Below, in pieces: positions 23,248 to 32,009 of a stretch of DNA of 64,000 nt (positions are counted from its first letter, which is position 1; every line of letters starts with the position of its first letter). The translations under genes were made by a program, and so were the position numbers. The notes under the pieces are model-generated. The model made no database searches. It had not been told where the DNA came from and saw only the letters and a list, made by a program, of their open reading frames with translations. This DNA is from Atkinsonella hypoxylon. Lineage: Eukaryota > Ascomycota > Sordariomycetes > Hypocreales > Clavicipitaceae. The DNA lies in contig JFHB01000053.1 in assembly GCA_000729835.1 (NCBI GenBank), positions 1-64,000 of the forward strand, written 5' to 3'.

Positions 23248-23737
23248 GTAACAGCCGGTGTTCGCTTGTCGTCACCGACCCAACTACTAATCCGTATCCG
23301 TCGGTTGGTAGCTTATCTACAACTCGTCCGCTCTTTACCCGAAAACCCCTGCGAGGCCCGCTTTTCCCGCTCCGGCTCCGTCTGCCCACTGCTCCGACTG
23401 TGCCTTTCTTGTCTCCTGAGCTCCGATACCGAACCGCCCGGCATTGCACGTACACCATGAGATGCTTATTTAAGAGCCCGGGCCTTATACGATGCTCCTA
23501 CTTATTTCTGGGGGCAATGGAGGGATTAGACCTCCTCCAATTGCCATTGCCTTCCAGTGCCTCCCCTTCCTTTCCTCTTTTAATTACGCTGCTATGTGGG
23601 ACGGATGACTTTGGGATATTTCGCTCCCTCTTCTTCCCCCGTTGGTCTTGACGGGCTTCGTATTGTAGCTGAGTGACCAGCTCTCTCGCTCCTGAAATGA
23701 AGCCTTGTTTGGTCTCATGATGCGCATGGTTCCGTAA

Positions 23738-24262
23738 GCACCACGCCTCCCCACCGCAGAGCCTTTCGCCACTCTCGGGTGGCCTAAAGACACTCCCGAT
23801 AGATCCCTGGTAGCCGAGTACTTATCCAGGGACGAGGCGAAGATTTTCATCCAAGCCGACGATGCAGCGTCGCACAAGATCGTGTCTGAACATATGTCAT
23901 CCATCCGTTCTCTCAGCGGCAAGGGCGCCATAGAAATCGAGGTCCCCTTGCTGAATCATGCTCGCCCTGCCGGCTGCGTTGCCTCTCCCGTCTCCAGTGC
24001 TGTTTCCGTTTTCACCTACGTTAAGGATCGCGTTGACTTAGTCAAGGAAATCTGTAAAGCAACAAAGAAACTAGAGAAGACCTATACTGCTGTTCAGAGG
24101 CAGTATAAGCTCCTTTAAGATCTAGTGTATCTTAAGAAGGTGGTCCTTGCAATAAAGAATAGCGACGAGAAGAAGTTAGCTGACCTTAAGAGCGAGGCGA
24201 ATGGCCTCGAAACAACCATTGAGCAGTTTAGGCAGCTGAAGCTCGAGCAAGAAAGGGGCTAA
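23738..24262 (+). pseudogene. Coiled-coil protein gene broken by one TAA
   Basis: The frame is open from 23738 to a TAA at 24116-24118 and then continues in the same frame for another 47 codons to 24260-24262. The sense is coherent on both sides: TLGWPKDTPDRSLVAEYLSR, then a helical stretch ending TAVQRQYKLL, and after the stop DLVYLKKVVLAIKNSDEKKL and LETTIEQFRQLKLEQERG. Heptad-like spacing and high K/E content suggest a C-terminal coiled coil that spans the stop. A CAA to TAA change (C to T before A) is the simplest explanation and is the kind made by repeat-induced point mutation. No start with a promoter-like context is found. Family unknown. Confidence 0.5.
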
Positions 24263-24481
24263 TTTCGTAGACAAATAGGATAAGTACAGCGATAGATCTC
24301 AAATCTCTCTTGATTCGTATCGTGTAGTTGCCCTATATCACGGCAGGGCTTGTGCTTGATGCGGGGGGCAAAATGAACAACTCCGATCGAGGCACACAAG
24401 CAGTTGCAAAAAGGTGACGGAAAAAATATAAGACGTGGAAAAATTATGCCGCTATTTCATAGCGGCAAAAAGGAAAACATG

Positions 24482-24571
24482 GGGCTTCGCCGGGGATCGA
24501 ACCCGGGACCTCTCGCAAATTGAGCGTAGGGTTAACCCTAAGCGAGAATTATACCACTAAACCACGAAGCC
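24482..24571 (-). tRNA. tRNA-Pro(AGG) with 18-nt intron
   Basis: Minus strand: acceptor GGCTTCG pairs with CGAAGCC, the A box is GTGGTTTAGTGGTATAA, and the B box is GGTTCGATCC. The anticodon stem CTCGC/GCGAG closes the loop TT-AGG-G, then an 18-base intron, then T. The mature tRNA would be 72 nt. The intron contains AACCCTA, which can pair with TAGGGTT at the anticodon, the usual pre-tRNA arrangement. Downstream T runs (TTTT, TTTTT) fit a Pol III terminator. Confidence 0.95.
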
Positions 24572-25019
24572 GGAGAGGAAATCCCATGTGGTTGGAAATG
24601 GGGGTTCAATTAAACATTATCAAACTTTGCTGCACACAAATACTACCAAGAGTTGGAGCGTCCATACATGCAATGCAAGTTTTGCGAGTTTTGCTAATAA
24701 CCTACCTACCTAGGTAGTGTTCAACGGCAATGTAGTGTCCTTAACGGTGACATGCCTCGCTGGCCCACCCGCGCAACTTTTGTTATTGGTGCTTCGTGTT
24801 CTGATTGTTCTTCACAGTCTACATTTTACTTATCTTGCTAAGCTTACTGAAACTTGCAATGTGCGAGTCATCCATCGTGTGCTAACGCCTCGATGTTGAG
24901 AAGACGTGTTTCTTCGCCTCTGGACGGGGCGTTATTCTATAACAGGCAATGCTAGCACGATTTAAGGCTCAAAGGATAGATAGCAGAAAGAACTGCATAT
25001 TCGAGCGTCAGATCATATA
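24572..25019. other. Intergenic region
   Basis: Upstream of tRNA-Pro and before the monooxygenase remnant. Contains ACCTACCTACCTAGGTAG near 24703-24718. Nothing coding is seen, although the lost 5' part of the monooxygenase could once have been here. Confidence 0.45.
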
Positions 25020-25763
25020 TATCAAACTGTGGCGTGGCCACGCCCGATTTTTACGATGCCTCCGGCTCATGCATAGCCATGCTTGGCATTCGTCCGAAAT
25101 AACGGCACACCCATTGCTGTCATGAGAGGAACTGGTGACGCTAATTAGCAGTCCATTGTTTCCGAATTCGAGATTTTTCGTGGAGAGCTGTCGCGGGTCC
25201 TTTATGATCTGACCAAGGACTTGGCAAACGTCAAGTACAGCTTCAACGGGCACATTGTTTCCATACACAAACAGCAAGGCGAAGGGCGAGTTCGGGTTGA
25301 ATTCGCCAATGGAACACCCGTCACGGAGTACGACCTTGTTGTCGCTTGCGACGGGGCAACTTCACAATTCGCGTTTAGTGGCCCTGGTGGCCGTGCTATT
25401 GCTGCAGGACCGGATCCATCTGGTTCAAATAGAATCTATGCCATGAGTGTTTACCCGAACAAAGACGAGCCAGAGCTGGAGAAATTTCGTTTGGCACAGG
25501 AACAAGGCCGGGACGGACTCAACAAACTGGTCTCACACCAGTTTGCAGGTCTCGGATGGAAGTCGGACGAAATACTTGCCGGATTGGCAGACTCTGCTGA
25601 TTTTTATGCGTCAGAGATATGCCAGGTCAAGGTGCCAACCCTGGATAAGGGCCGCGTTGTTCTGGGATGCTGGCCACGCAGCTGGTCTGTTGGCCTACGA
25701 AGAACGAATGCTGCCCATCATCAGATTATGACTGGAAGATGTAGATGGCCCACAACCGTGTAA
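25020..25763 (+). pseudogene. FAD-dependent monooxygenase remnant
   Basis: The middle of an aromatic-ring-hydroxylase-type flavoprotein is readable: YDASGSCIAMLGIRP, a frameshift near 25097, NGTPIAVMRGTGDAN, an in-frame TAG at 25146-25148, then SEFEIFRGELSRVLYDLTKD and VTEYDLVVACDGATS (the second FAD motif). Near 25675 the frame slips again, and DAGHAAG, the third FAD motif, is joined directly to LLAYEERMLPII, with the roughly 30 residues that normally lie between them missing. The N-terminal Rossmann GxGxxG region is absent. So there are at least four lesions: 5' loss, frameshift, stop and internal deletion. The TAG sits before CAG and may derive from CAG. No function is expected. Confidence 0.75.
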
Positions 25764-26185
25764 TTTAAAAGAAAAATACCGTGATACTCGGTTATCATAC
25801 GCTTATTCGTCATTAGACAATCACAATATACTCGTGCAAACTTCTTAGGCAATGTACGTGTCCCAGAACACTGCACTTTTGCCTCGCCACTTACTACAAT
25901 ACAATGTCAAAACTGTAGGCCAGAAGCGTCCAAATCCAAAGAAGATACTTGAACAAAACCGCGGCTACTTAATGATTAGAATTCACTGGATATAACGGTT
26001 TATGTATGTGAAGGCTCCCAAATATTATGATGCTCACATGTTACTCGGTCTTGTACCGGTGCAATAAACCTACAATGGAATGGAACCGCATTTGACTGCA
26101 CGTGACTGAATCTCGGTGGACGCGCATCATGAACAGAAGTTAGCCCCTGACCGCATTTATTGACTTCCTTAACAATATTCGTCTC
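25764..26185. other. Intergenic region
   Basis: A/T-rich stretch upstream of LIP2. It holds no supported gene; promoter elements were not identified. Confidence 0.45.
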
Positions 26186-26200
26186 ATGTCTTCCAGATAA
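26186..26200 (+). promoter_or_regulatory. Possible 4-codon uORF overlapping the LIP2 start
   Basis: ATG TCT TCC AGA TAA ends so that its stop shares the A of the main ATG (TAATG). If transcribed in the leader, this geometry favours termination-reinitiation control. The transcript start is unknown. Confidence 0.25.
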
Positions 26201-27198
26201 TGCATCGCATGGCCCATCTGCGATGTGGTCTCTCATCTATCTTACGTGCCACAGACGCCGGCTATCATGGTCGCGCGGCGACGAATGGCCAGGTTGTGTC
26301 CTGGCTGAGGCCGAATCCCGGACGAAAATGGGCGCATTCGCAGAGGTCTCTAGGCATCTTGGAGCATGTTCATCTCAGAGGAGACGATCCATCCGGCCTA
26401 GTGCCATACAGCCAGGCTGAAGACGCTCAGGAAGACCATCGCACCAAATTCTTATCATGGAAGGCTCTGTCGCAGGAAGAAAAGCACGGCTCTGCGCTAA
26501 TTGAGCCTAGCCCATGGCTAATTTCATTCGAGGCCGAGCCTACATATACTCTTGGTCGTCGGCAAGAAGGTCTCACAGCAGAGCAAAGCGCTCGTTTGCA
26601 GAGCCCACTGCAGGTTAGGCTCACGCATCACGCACCTCCCATCACGCGAAGCTTCACCCCGCAGGTCAAGAAGACGAATCGTGGAGGTCTCACGACATAT
26701 CACGGTCCGGGACAACTAGTACTTTGGCCCATTGTCAATATGCATTCTGGGGTTTATCCCAAATATGGTGTCGCTTCGTACGCACATCACCTTGAGACAA
26801 CGACGCAACGCTTGCTGTCCGAGTTATTCGGGATGCAGACCTACGTTACGCGCGACGAGCCAGGTGTGTGGGTTTCGGCATCGACGGGGCGGCCACGCAA
26901 GATTGCGGCACTAGGCGTACATCATCGGAGATACGTTACTGCACTGGGCATCGCGATCAATATTGACATTGCCGTCACTGGAGGCGAAAGCGTGAATCCA
27001 TGGGCACGATTCGTCCCTTGCGGTCTAGATGGGAAGCTGGTGACTTGCGTGGCTGCTGAGACCGGAATCGACTCGTTGACTGATTGGAATTTGGAGGGCT
27101 TGGCGGGAGCATGGGCCGCTCTGTTTGAGGAGGGATTGATGGACGAGAGCAAGAGGAGGAGTGAGAATGGCGCGGCAGCAGATCGTTTGCGGCGGTGA
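26200..27198 (+). CDS. LIP2: Octanoyl-[ACP]:protein N-octanoyltransferase (LipB type)
   Basis: Intronless, 332 residues. It carries the LipB signature RGGLTTYHGPGQLVLWPIVN near residue 160, the catalytic lysine context RKIAALGVHH near 233, and the catalytic cysteine context FVPCGLDGKLVTCVA near 272. The enzyme moves an octanoyl group from mitochondrial acyl-carrier protein to the lysine of lipoyl domains (glycine cleavage H protein, then 2-oxoacid dehydrogenases), the first step of de novo lipoylation. The N-terminal 50 residues are Arg-rich with few acids, as expected for a mitochondrial leader. ATG 26200 is the first start; Met4 is an alternative. The family length is usually 250-330. Confidence 0.93.
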   Translation: MHRMAHLRCGLSSILRATDAGYHGRAATNGQVVSWLRPNPGRKWAHSQRSLGILEHVHLRGDDPSGLVPYSQAEDAQEDHRTKFLSWKALSQEEKHGSALIEPSPWLISFEAEPTYTLGRRQEGLTAEQSARLQSPLQVRLTHHAPPITRSFTPQVKKTNRGGLTTYHGPGQLVLWPIVNMHSGVYPKYGVASYAHHLETTTQRLLSELFGMQTYVTRDEPGVWVSASTGRPRKIAALGVHHRRYVTALGIAINIDIAVTGGESVNPWARFVPCGLDGKLVTCVAAETGIDSLTDWNLEGLAGAWAALFEEGLMDESKRRSENGAAADRLRR

Positions 27199-28077
27199 CT
27201 AACTATGTGATTATTACAGCGAGCAGAGAAGGCGGACAACATGAACTTTTCTATGCATCCCGTTGTTTCCATGTCAGATCAGAATAGCGTCCCCGCTTCA
27301 ATCGTACATTTTCCAAGTCGTGAATTGGCGTCAGAGATAAGTGCAATTACACGCACGGGAACACGGTGCTAAACTCACAAAGCCTCTGGAGTTGCTATTG
27401 TCTACATCCCTATTTCGGAGTATCGCCCACAGTTGCCGAAAGCCTCTTGATAGATAAGCTTATCTCCAATTGTCACAGCACAGATATCTCTTCAATGCGA
27501 GATGTGTGATGTAGCTCTGTTAACAACACTAGCAGCTGTAAGAACTTCTATTATAGTCCAAGTTAGCATTAGAGGAACTTGCAGAAGGCTGTGCCTTATT
27601 CGCACAGCCGTTCCCGACATTAGCTAACTCTCCAACTTCGTACTTCCATTAGCTTGTTGTCCCTTTGTTCTTGAACACATTGGTGGCGGCGTGGTCCCTT
27701 GACTTTGCATCCTTGTCATCCTGTAGGTCATGATCAAGGTCGTAAAGCTCATCTTTACCGGGAAGAAGCCACAGCCTGCAATCGTTGGCGAGCAGCAGGC
27801 TGGGTCTAAGACTACGAGTGGCACTGCAACGCCAGTCAAGCCAGTGTTCATGCCAAAAGTCGAGTGAAAGGCGTTCAGGTGTAGTGCAATAGGTATCTAC
27901 CCACTTGAATATCCTCTTGATACCAGCAAGGATTTCTATCCTGCAGTCTAAATGCTTCCTGCCCGACGTCCCTTGTTGCTAATTATGGTTCATGTCCTCA
28001 TTCCATCCCGAAGCAAGCAATTCCCGTTACATGTCCCATTTCAACTCCCCATCTAAGTGATAACGTATCCGAGCCAG
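27199..28077. other. Intergenic region
   Basis: No supported gene. A minus-strand frame near 27870-27649 gives a short acidic run (KDELYDLDHDLQDDKD) but no family support. The region lies 3' of LIP2 and 3' of the small minus-strand gene. Confidence 0.4.
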
Positions 28078-28501
28078 TTAAGCATCATCTTCCTGTCCTT
28101 CATTACCTGGTCCATCGTTGTCAAAGCCGTCCACATGCCCCAGCTCATTCCGAAACTCCTGCATAAAAGCGGTCATCCTATCCAGGAGGCTTGGTTCATA
28201 GAATAGCATTAGTCATTCACCCGCTGCACCAAACCGATATCATATTAGTGCCTCACTTACGCAGACATGCTTCCCACCCTCTCCGTCAAACTCTCCGTCA
28301 AACTAGCTAGCATCGGCTGGATCGCATTCGCATGCTCCACAACCAATCTGAGTCCATTGAGGAAGATTCCAAAGAACACTAGGACTTCATTTTGAAGGCG
28401 CGAAAGGGCAACCACACTGATGGACAAGCACCTGAAGTTAGCTCGTGAGGCGGCCAGGACTGGACTATCCCGTACCGAGGAGGAAGTTGTTCTTGACGCA
28501 T
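28078..28501 (-). CDS. Small spliced gene of unknown function (model tentative)
   Basis: Three pieces join in one frame: 28501-28476 (from ATG), 28431-28261 and 28189-28078, giving about 102 residues. The first intron ends GAGCTAACTTCAG, and the second begins GTAAGTGAGG, carries a TGACTAATGC branch site and ends CCAAG. The joined protein has a hydrophobic middle (LSISVVALSRLQNEVLVFFG), then MLASLTESLTERVGSM, LLDRMTAFMQEFRNELGHVD and an acidic tail ending EGQEDDA. Good branch sites and the preserved frame across two splices support it. The upstream part is uncertain: the first exon may begin at an AG at 28535 or further out. I do not recognise the family; a small alpha-helical protein is likely. 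Confidence 0.42.
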
Positions 28502-28534
28502 GATTGCAAACGTCAAGCTGAGGAGTTCCCCAGC

Positions 28535-29432
28535 CTATATTATCAAGCACGATAAACACTGCATGTCCGAATGAGATGCAGTTCCTTGCGGCAAAGATGC
28601 TGGAAAAAAAGAAGTAATTTCTGTGACGCGGTTGTACTAGGCTAGGAATTTGTTGCTCGGCTTCTTGAAAATGTGTTTTACAATGTTGTTTTGAGGAAAT
28701 TTGGCGCATGACTCGTTTGGAAGCATTGTCTTGTGAGAGTGAAGTCAAGGTGAGTTGCGCTGGGGCTGGGTGTGCATGACAACAGTGAAGAATGAGGTCA
28801 ATTGTTCGCTCAAGATACTGCCGAGACAATTACTGGAAGATGTTTACAATGATAGCAAGCGCGTCTTGAACTGGTCCATTTCTCATGGGCCGGAACGTAA
28901 AAGACAAATTTTGAGTCTGGGAGTATGCAGAAGGCGCAGGTGCCGGTGAGCTAATTGTTTCTCTCTGTGCTGTCACGGCAAGCTTTATGACAACCTATAT
29001 ATATATAGCCAACGGGAATTCTACCATTTTCTTTTTGGTTGTTCTCATTTCTCACATTGAATGCGTTGCAGGATCCGAGTTGCAAGGGCTGATGATCTAG
29101 GCCCTTTGTAAATGGCAATCATTTGATCAGTCAAGACCACAAATACATCTTATCCTAACCTCAGCGACTCGGTTTCGAGAGATGGATGCTTGACGTGCGT
29201 ACTCTACTGGGGTCAGGTAGCTTCTTGGTTCAATACGTCGAATATGCCATGCATTATCGCGCGATTATATAAGAAAAAGGCAATTAAGTTCGAAGGGGTC
29301 AGAAAGACTCACACTGCGGAGCATCAGATATTGATAGCTATTGCGAGGGAAAAAAAAAATCTCATTAAAGCCTTGTTGGAAACTCACAGCAGGAAATAGA
29401 TAGTTTAATTCGGATAATTAAACAAAAATATC
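28535..29432. other. Intergenic region
   Basis: Lies upstream of the small minus-strand gene and includes a TATATATATA stretch near 28999. No gene supported. Confidence 0.4.
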
Positions 29433-29504
29433 TGCCCCGTACTGGAATCGAACCAGTGATCTTGTCATTACTAGTGACACGCTTTACCACTGAGCCAACG
29501 GGGC
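29433..29504 (-). tRNA. tRNA-Thr(AGT)
   Basis: Minus strand, 72 nt, intronless. Acceptor GCCCCGT pairs with ACGGGGC, discriminator A. D arm contains TTGGCTCAGTGGTAAAGC, anticodon stem TGTCA/TGACA closes loop CT-AGT-AA, and the T arm is CTGGTTCGATTCCAG. The anticodon AGT (read as IGT) decodes threonine. Confidence 0.96.
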
Positions 29505-30455
29505 CCCTGATGCTGAACGCAGGGATCCTTATTGAGTCTATAAATGTAGAAGCGTCGCTGAGTAGGGTTTCGGCCACATGCGTGTTTTATGCTGCGCAAC
29601 ATGCTACGCGTGGCTTGGTACCTGGATATACATGGTAGATGCAACGGTAATGGCGACGATGATATGTTGTCAAAAAGCTGATGCAATTGAAGTAAGAAAA
29701 GAACGTGGCTAAGAATGAACAAGAGCAAATTTTCAAATTTTCAAATTTTCCAAAAAAATCTTTTTTTTTTTGGAAGTCAAAAACCTGCCAGCTGGTAAAT
29801 CATCTCAGCAGCTGGCAGCCAGGAGCAACGGCCGATAGCGGTGCTAAGCTACAATGGGGAAAACGGCAACTATGCGCTACTTCTCCTCGCTTCCCATCTA
29901 ATTTTGTTCGTGAACCCTTTCTCCCCGTTCTATGAAGTCTCGTTGCACTCACAGTTCATAAAAACAGCTTGTAGTGAAAACAACAAGTCATGACAGCAAC
30001 GACAACTAACGATGCCGACACAAAGTCGTAGTGGCCCCCATCGCCGGAACCCTGAGATCGGGCAAATTTCCTCTCGGACCAGACAGCGCATCCGCCACCC
30101 ACCATCAAATCTACTCTCGGATATCTGTTACGCGCACATGTGAGCACTGGAAAACCATGACAAATCCAATTCTACATCGTGCCTTAGGGCTGTCTTTTTT
30201 TTTTTTTTTTTGGCGCTGGATAACTACTACCCTCTGCGTTCCTGAGAATTCCATTGTCTGCAACCGTGCGTTTTTTATCTTTGTGAATGCAGGTGGCTGC
30301 GACCGGCCGTATGCGACACAGAAGTCCCACTTGGACCTTGACCCGCTGCGTTCTTTTATTATAATCGTCTGAGCAGATTGACTTCCTTCATTCCTGAAAG
30401 TGGTCGTCGGGATATTCTTATCTGTCGAGGTGCGAGTTGCGAGATATTGGGCGCA
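29505..30455. other. Upstream region of ALO1
   Basis: Between tRNA-Thr (-) and ALO1 (+). Contains short A/T homopolymers (29754-29771, 30195-30211). No other gene is supported. Confidence 0.5.
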
Positions 30456-32009
30456 ATGCACCCCCTTGCAGAAGCCGAGCTTGTTGGCCCAAACGCCGAC
30501 GGTATTCCGTTTCGCGCCACAGCTCACCATGTTCACCGGACATGGGCAAGAACTTTCTGCTCGATACCCGAGCTTTATATTCAACCAGAATCCTTGGCCG
30601 AGGTTGAAAAAATCGTGTCACTCGCCCAAAGATGCCGTCGGCGCATAGTGACGACCGGCTGTGGTCACTCTCCATCCAATATCACATGCACTTCGAGCTG
30701 GATGGTCAACCTGGACCGTTTCAACAAGATCCTGTCCGTCGATTCGAAAACTGGTATTGTGGTTATGGAAAGTGGCATACGGCTCTACACACTCTGCGAA
30801 GCAATTGAGCAATATGGGCTGGCCATGCCGAATTTAGGCAGCATCAACCAACAGTCAATCGCTGGCGCAATTTCAACGGGAACACACGGAAGTAGCCTGC
30901 AACATGGTCTCATGTCGGAAGATATTCTGGCGCTCAAGATAACTTTGGCCAACGGAACGATGCGGGAATGCTCTGCAGAATCCAATCCAGATCTCTTTCG
31001 AGCTGCACTGCTCTCTCTTGGGGCACTGGGAATTATCACCGAGGTCACGCTCCGCGCAATTCCGGTATTTACGCTCCAGTGGACACAGACCATCGATACG
31101 GACTCCAAATTGTTCAAGTCGTGGCCGCAAGATTTGTGGACGCAAAGTGAATTCGTCAGGGTCTGGTGGTTCCCGTATACAAGAAGAGCTGTTGTCTGGC
31201 AAGGAGACAAAACAACAGAGCCGGAACGAGATCCTCCTGGAAGGTATTATGACGGACCCCTGGGCTATTATATATATCACAATCTGCTGTATGCAGCACA
31301 GTTTGTTCCACGAGTACTACCTTGGATTGAGTGGTTTGTTTTCGGCATGCAGTACGGATTCTCAAACGGCTCAACCAGCTCTGGCGTCCAACCTAGTCGA
31401 AAAGCACTGTTAATGAATTGCCTTTATTCTCAGTTTGTGAATGAGTGGGCAATCCCACTGCAAAGCGGACCACAGGCTTTGCGAAGACTCAGTTCATGGC
31501 TGAATCACCTAACGCCTGACGACCCAGATTACGTGCCGCACAACATTCCATTTTCAGCAGAGGGCTTATATGTTCATGCCCCGGTGGAAGTGCGAGTCAG
31601 CAATACGACTCTTACCTCTAATGTCCGACCTTATCTGGACCCTACCGTGGAGGATGGACCGACTCTGTATCTCAATGCGACGCTGTATCGTCCGTACTGG
31701 CGCGATCCGCCTTGTCGTGAGCGTTACTATGAAGCGTTCGAATGGTTGATGAAGGATATGGGCGGGCGGCCACACTGGGCCAAAAATTTCGAGACCTATC
31801 GCGCAGATATTGAGTCAATGTATGGAAGAAGTTTACAACAATATCGACAAATCCGTGATGAAGTTGACCCCGACGGCATGTTTGTCGGACCTTGGCACAG
31901 GGACCGCGTCTTGGCGGACTTGAAAGGTAATAAACTCAAGCTAGAAGAGCTTGAGGTGTCCAGGAACAAAGCTGCAAGCGGTGCTTTGATAACATCAGGT
32001 CTTGTTTAA
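30456..32009 (+). CDS. ALO1: D-arabinono-1,4-lactone oxidase (D-erythroascorbate synthesis)
   Basis: Intronless, 517 residues from ATG 30456; the frame is open 26 codons further but only via TTG. It is a VAO-type flavoprotein: the FAD-binding domain has TTGCGHSPSNI near residue 67, whose His is the usual covalent FAD site, and GAISTGTHGSSLQHGL and LGALGIITEVTLRAIP. The C-terminal ALO domain has YWRDPPCRERYYEAFEWLMK, GGRPHWAKNFETYRADI and DEVDPDGMFVGPWHRD. The enzyme oxidises D-arabinono-1,4-lactone with O2 to D-erythroascorbate and H2O2 at the mitochondrial outer membrane in yeasts. A hydrophobic stretch (YYIYHNLLYAAQFVPRVLPW) could be the membrane contact. The length fits Alo1 (about 520). 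L-gulonolactone oxidase activity cannot be excluded by sequence alone. Confidence 0.92.
   Translation: MHPLAEAELVGPNADGIPFRATAHHVHRTWARTFCSIPELYIQPESLAEVEKIVSLAQRCRRRIVTTGCGHSPSNITCTSSWMVNLDRFNKILSVDSKTGIVVMESGIRLYTLCEAIEQYGLAMPNLGSINQQSIAGAISTGTHGSSLQHGLMSEDILALKITLANGTMRECSAESNPDLFRAALLSLGALGIITEVTLRAIPVFTLQWTQTIDTDSKLFKSWPQDLWTQSEFVRVWWFPYTRRAVVWQGDKTTEPERDPPGRYYDGPLGYYIYHNLLYAAQFVPRVLPWIEWFVFGMQYGFSNGSTSSGVQPSRKALLMNCLYSQFVNEWAIPLQSGPQALRRLSSWLNHLTPDDPDYVPHNIPFSAEGLYVHAPVEVRVSNTTLTSNVRPYLDPTVEDGPTLYLNATLYRPYWRDPPCRERYYEAFEWLMKDMGGRPHWAKNFETYRADIESMYGRSLQQYRQIRDEVDPDGMFVGPWHRDRVLADLKGNKLKLEELEVSRNKAASGALITSGLV

Noticed and set aside
23166..23250. GTTCGAATCC on the minus strand near 23175 as a possible tRNA T arm
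   Set aside because: The flanking five-base stem does not pair and no acceptor or anticodon arm can be drawn.
27649..27870. Minus-strand run KDELYDLDHDLQDDKD resembling a sulfatase C-terminus
   Set aside because: Only one short motif-like stretch; the upstream sequence does not fit a sulfatase and another frame is equally open.
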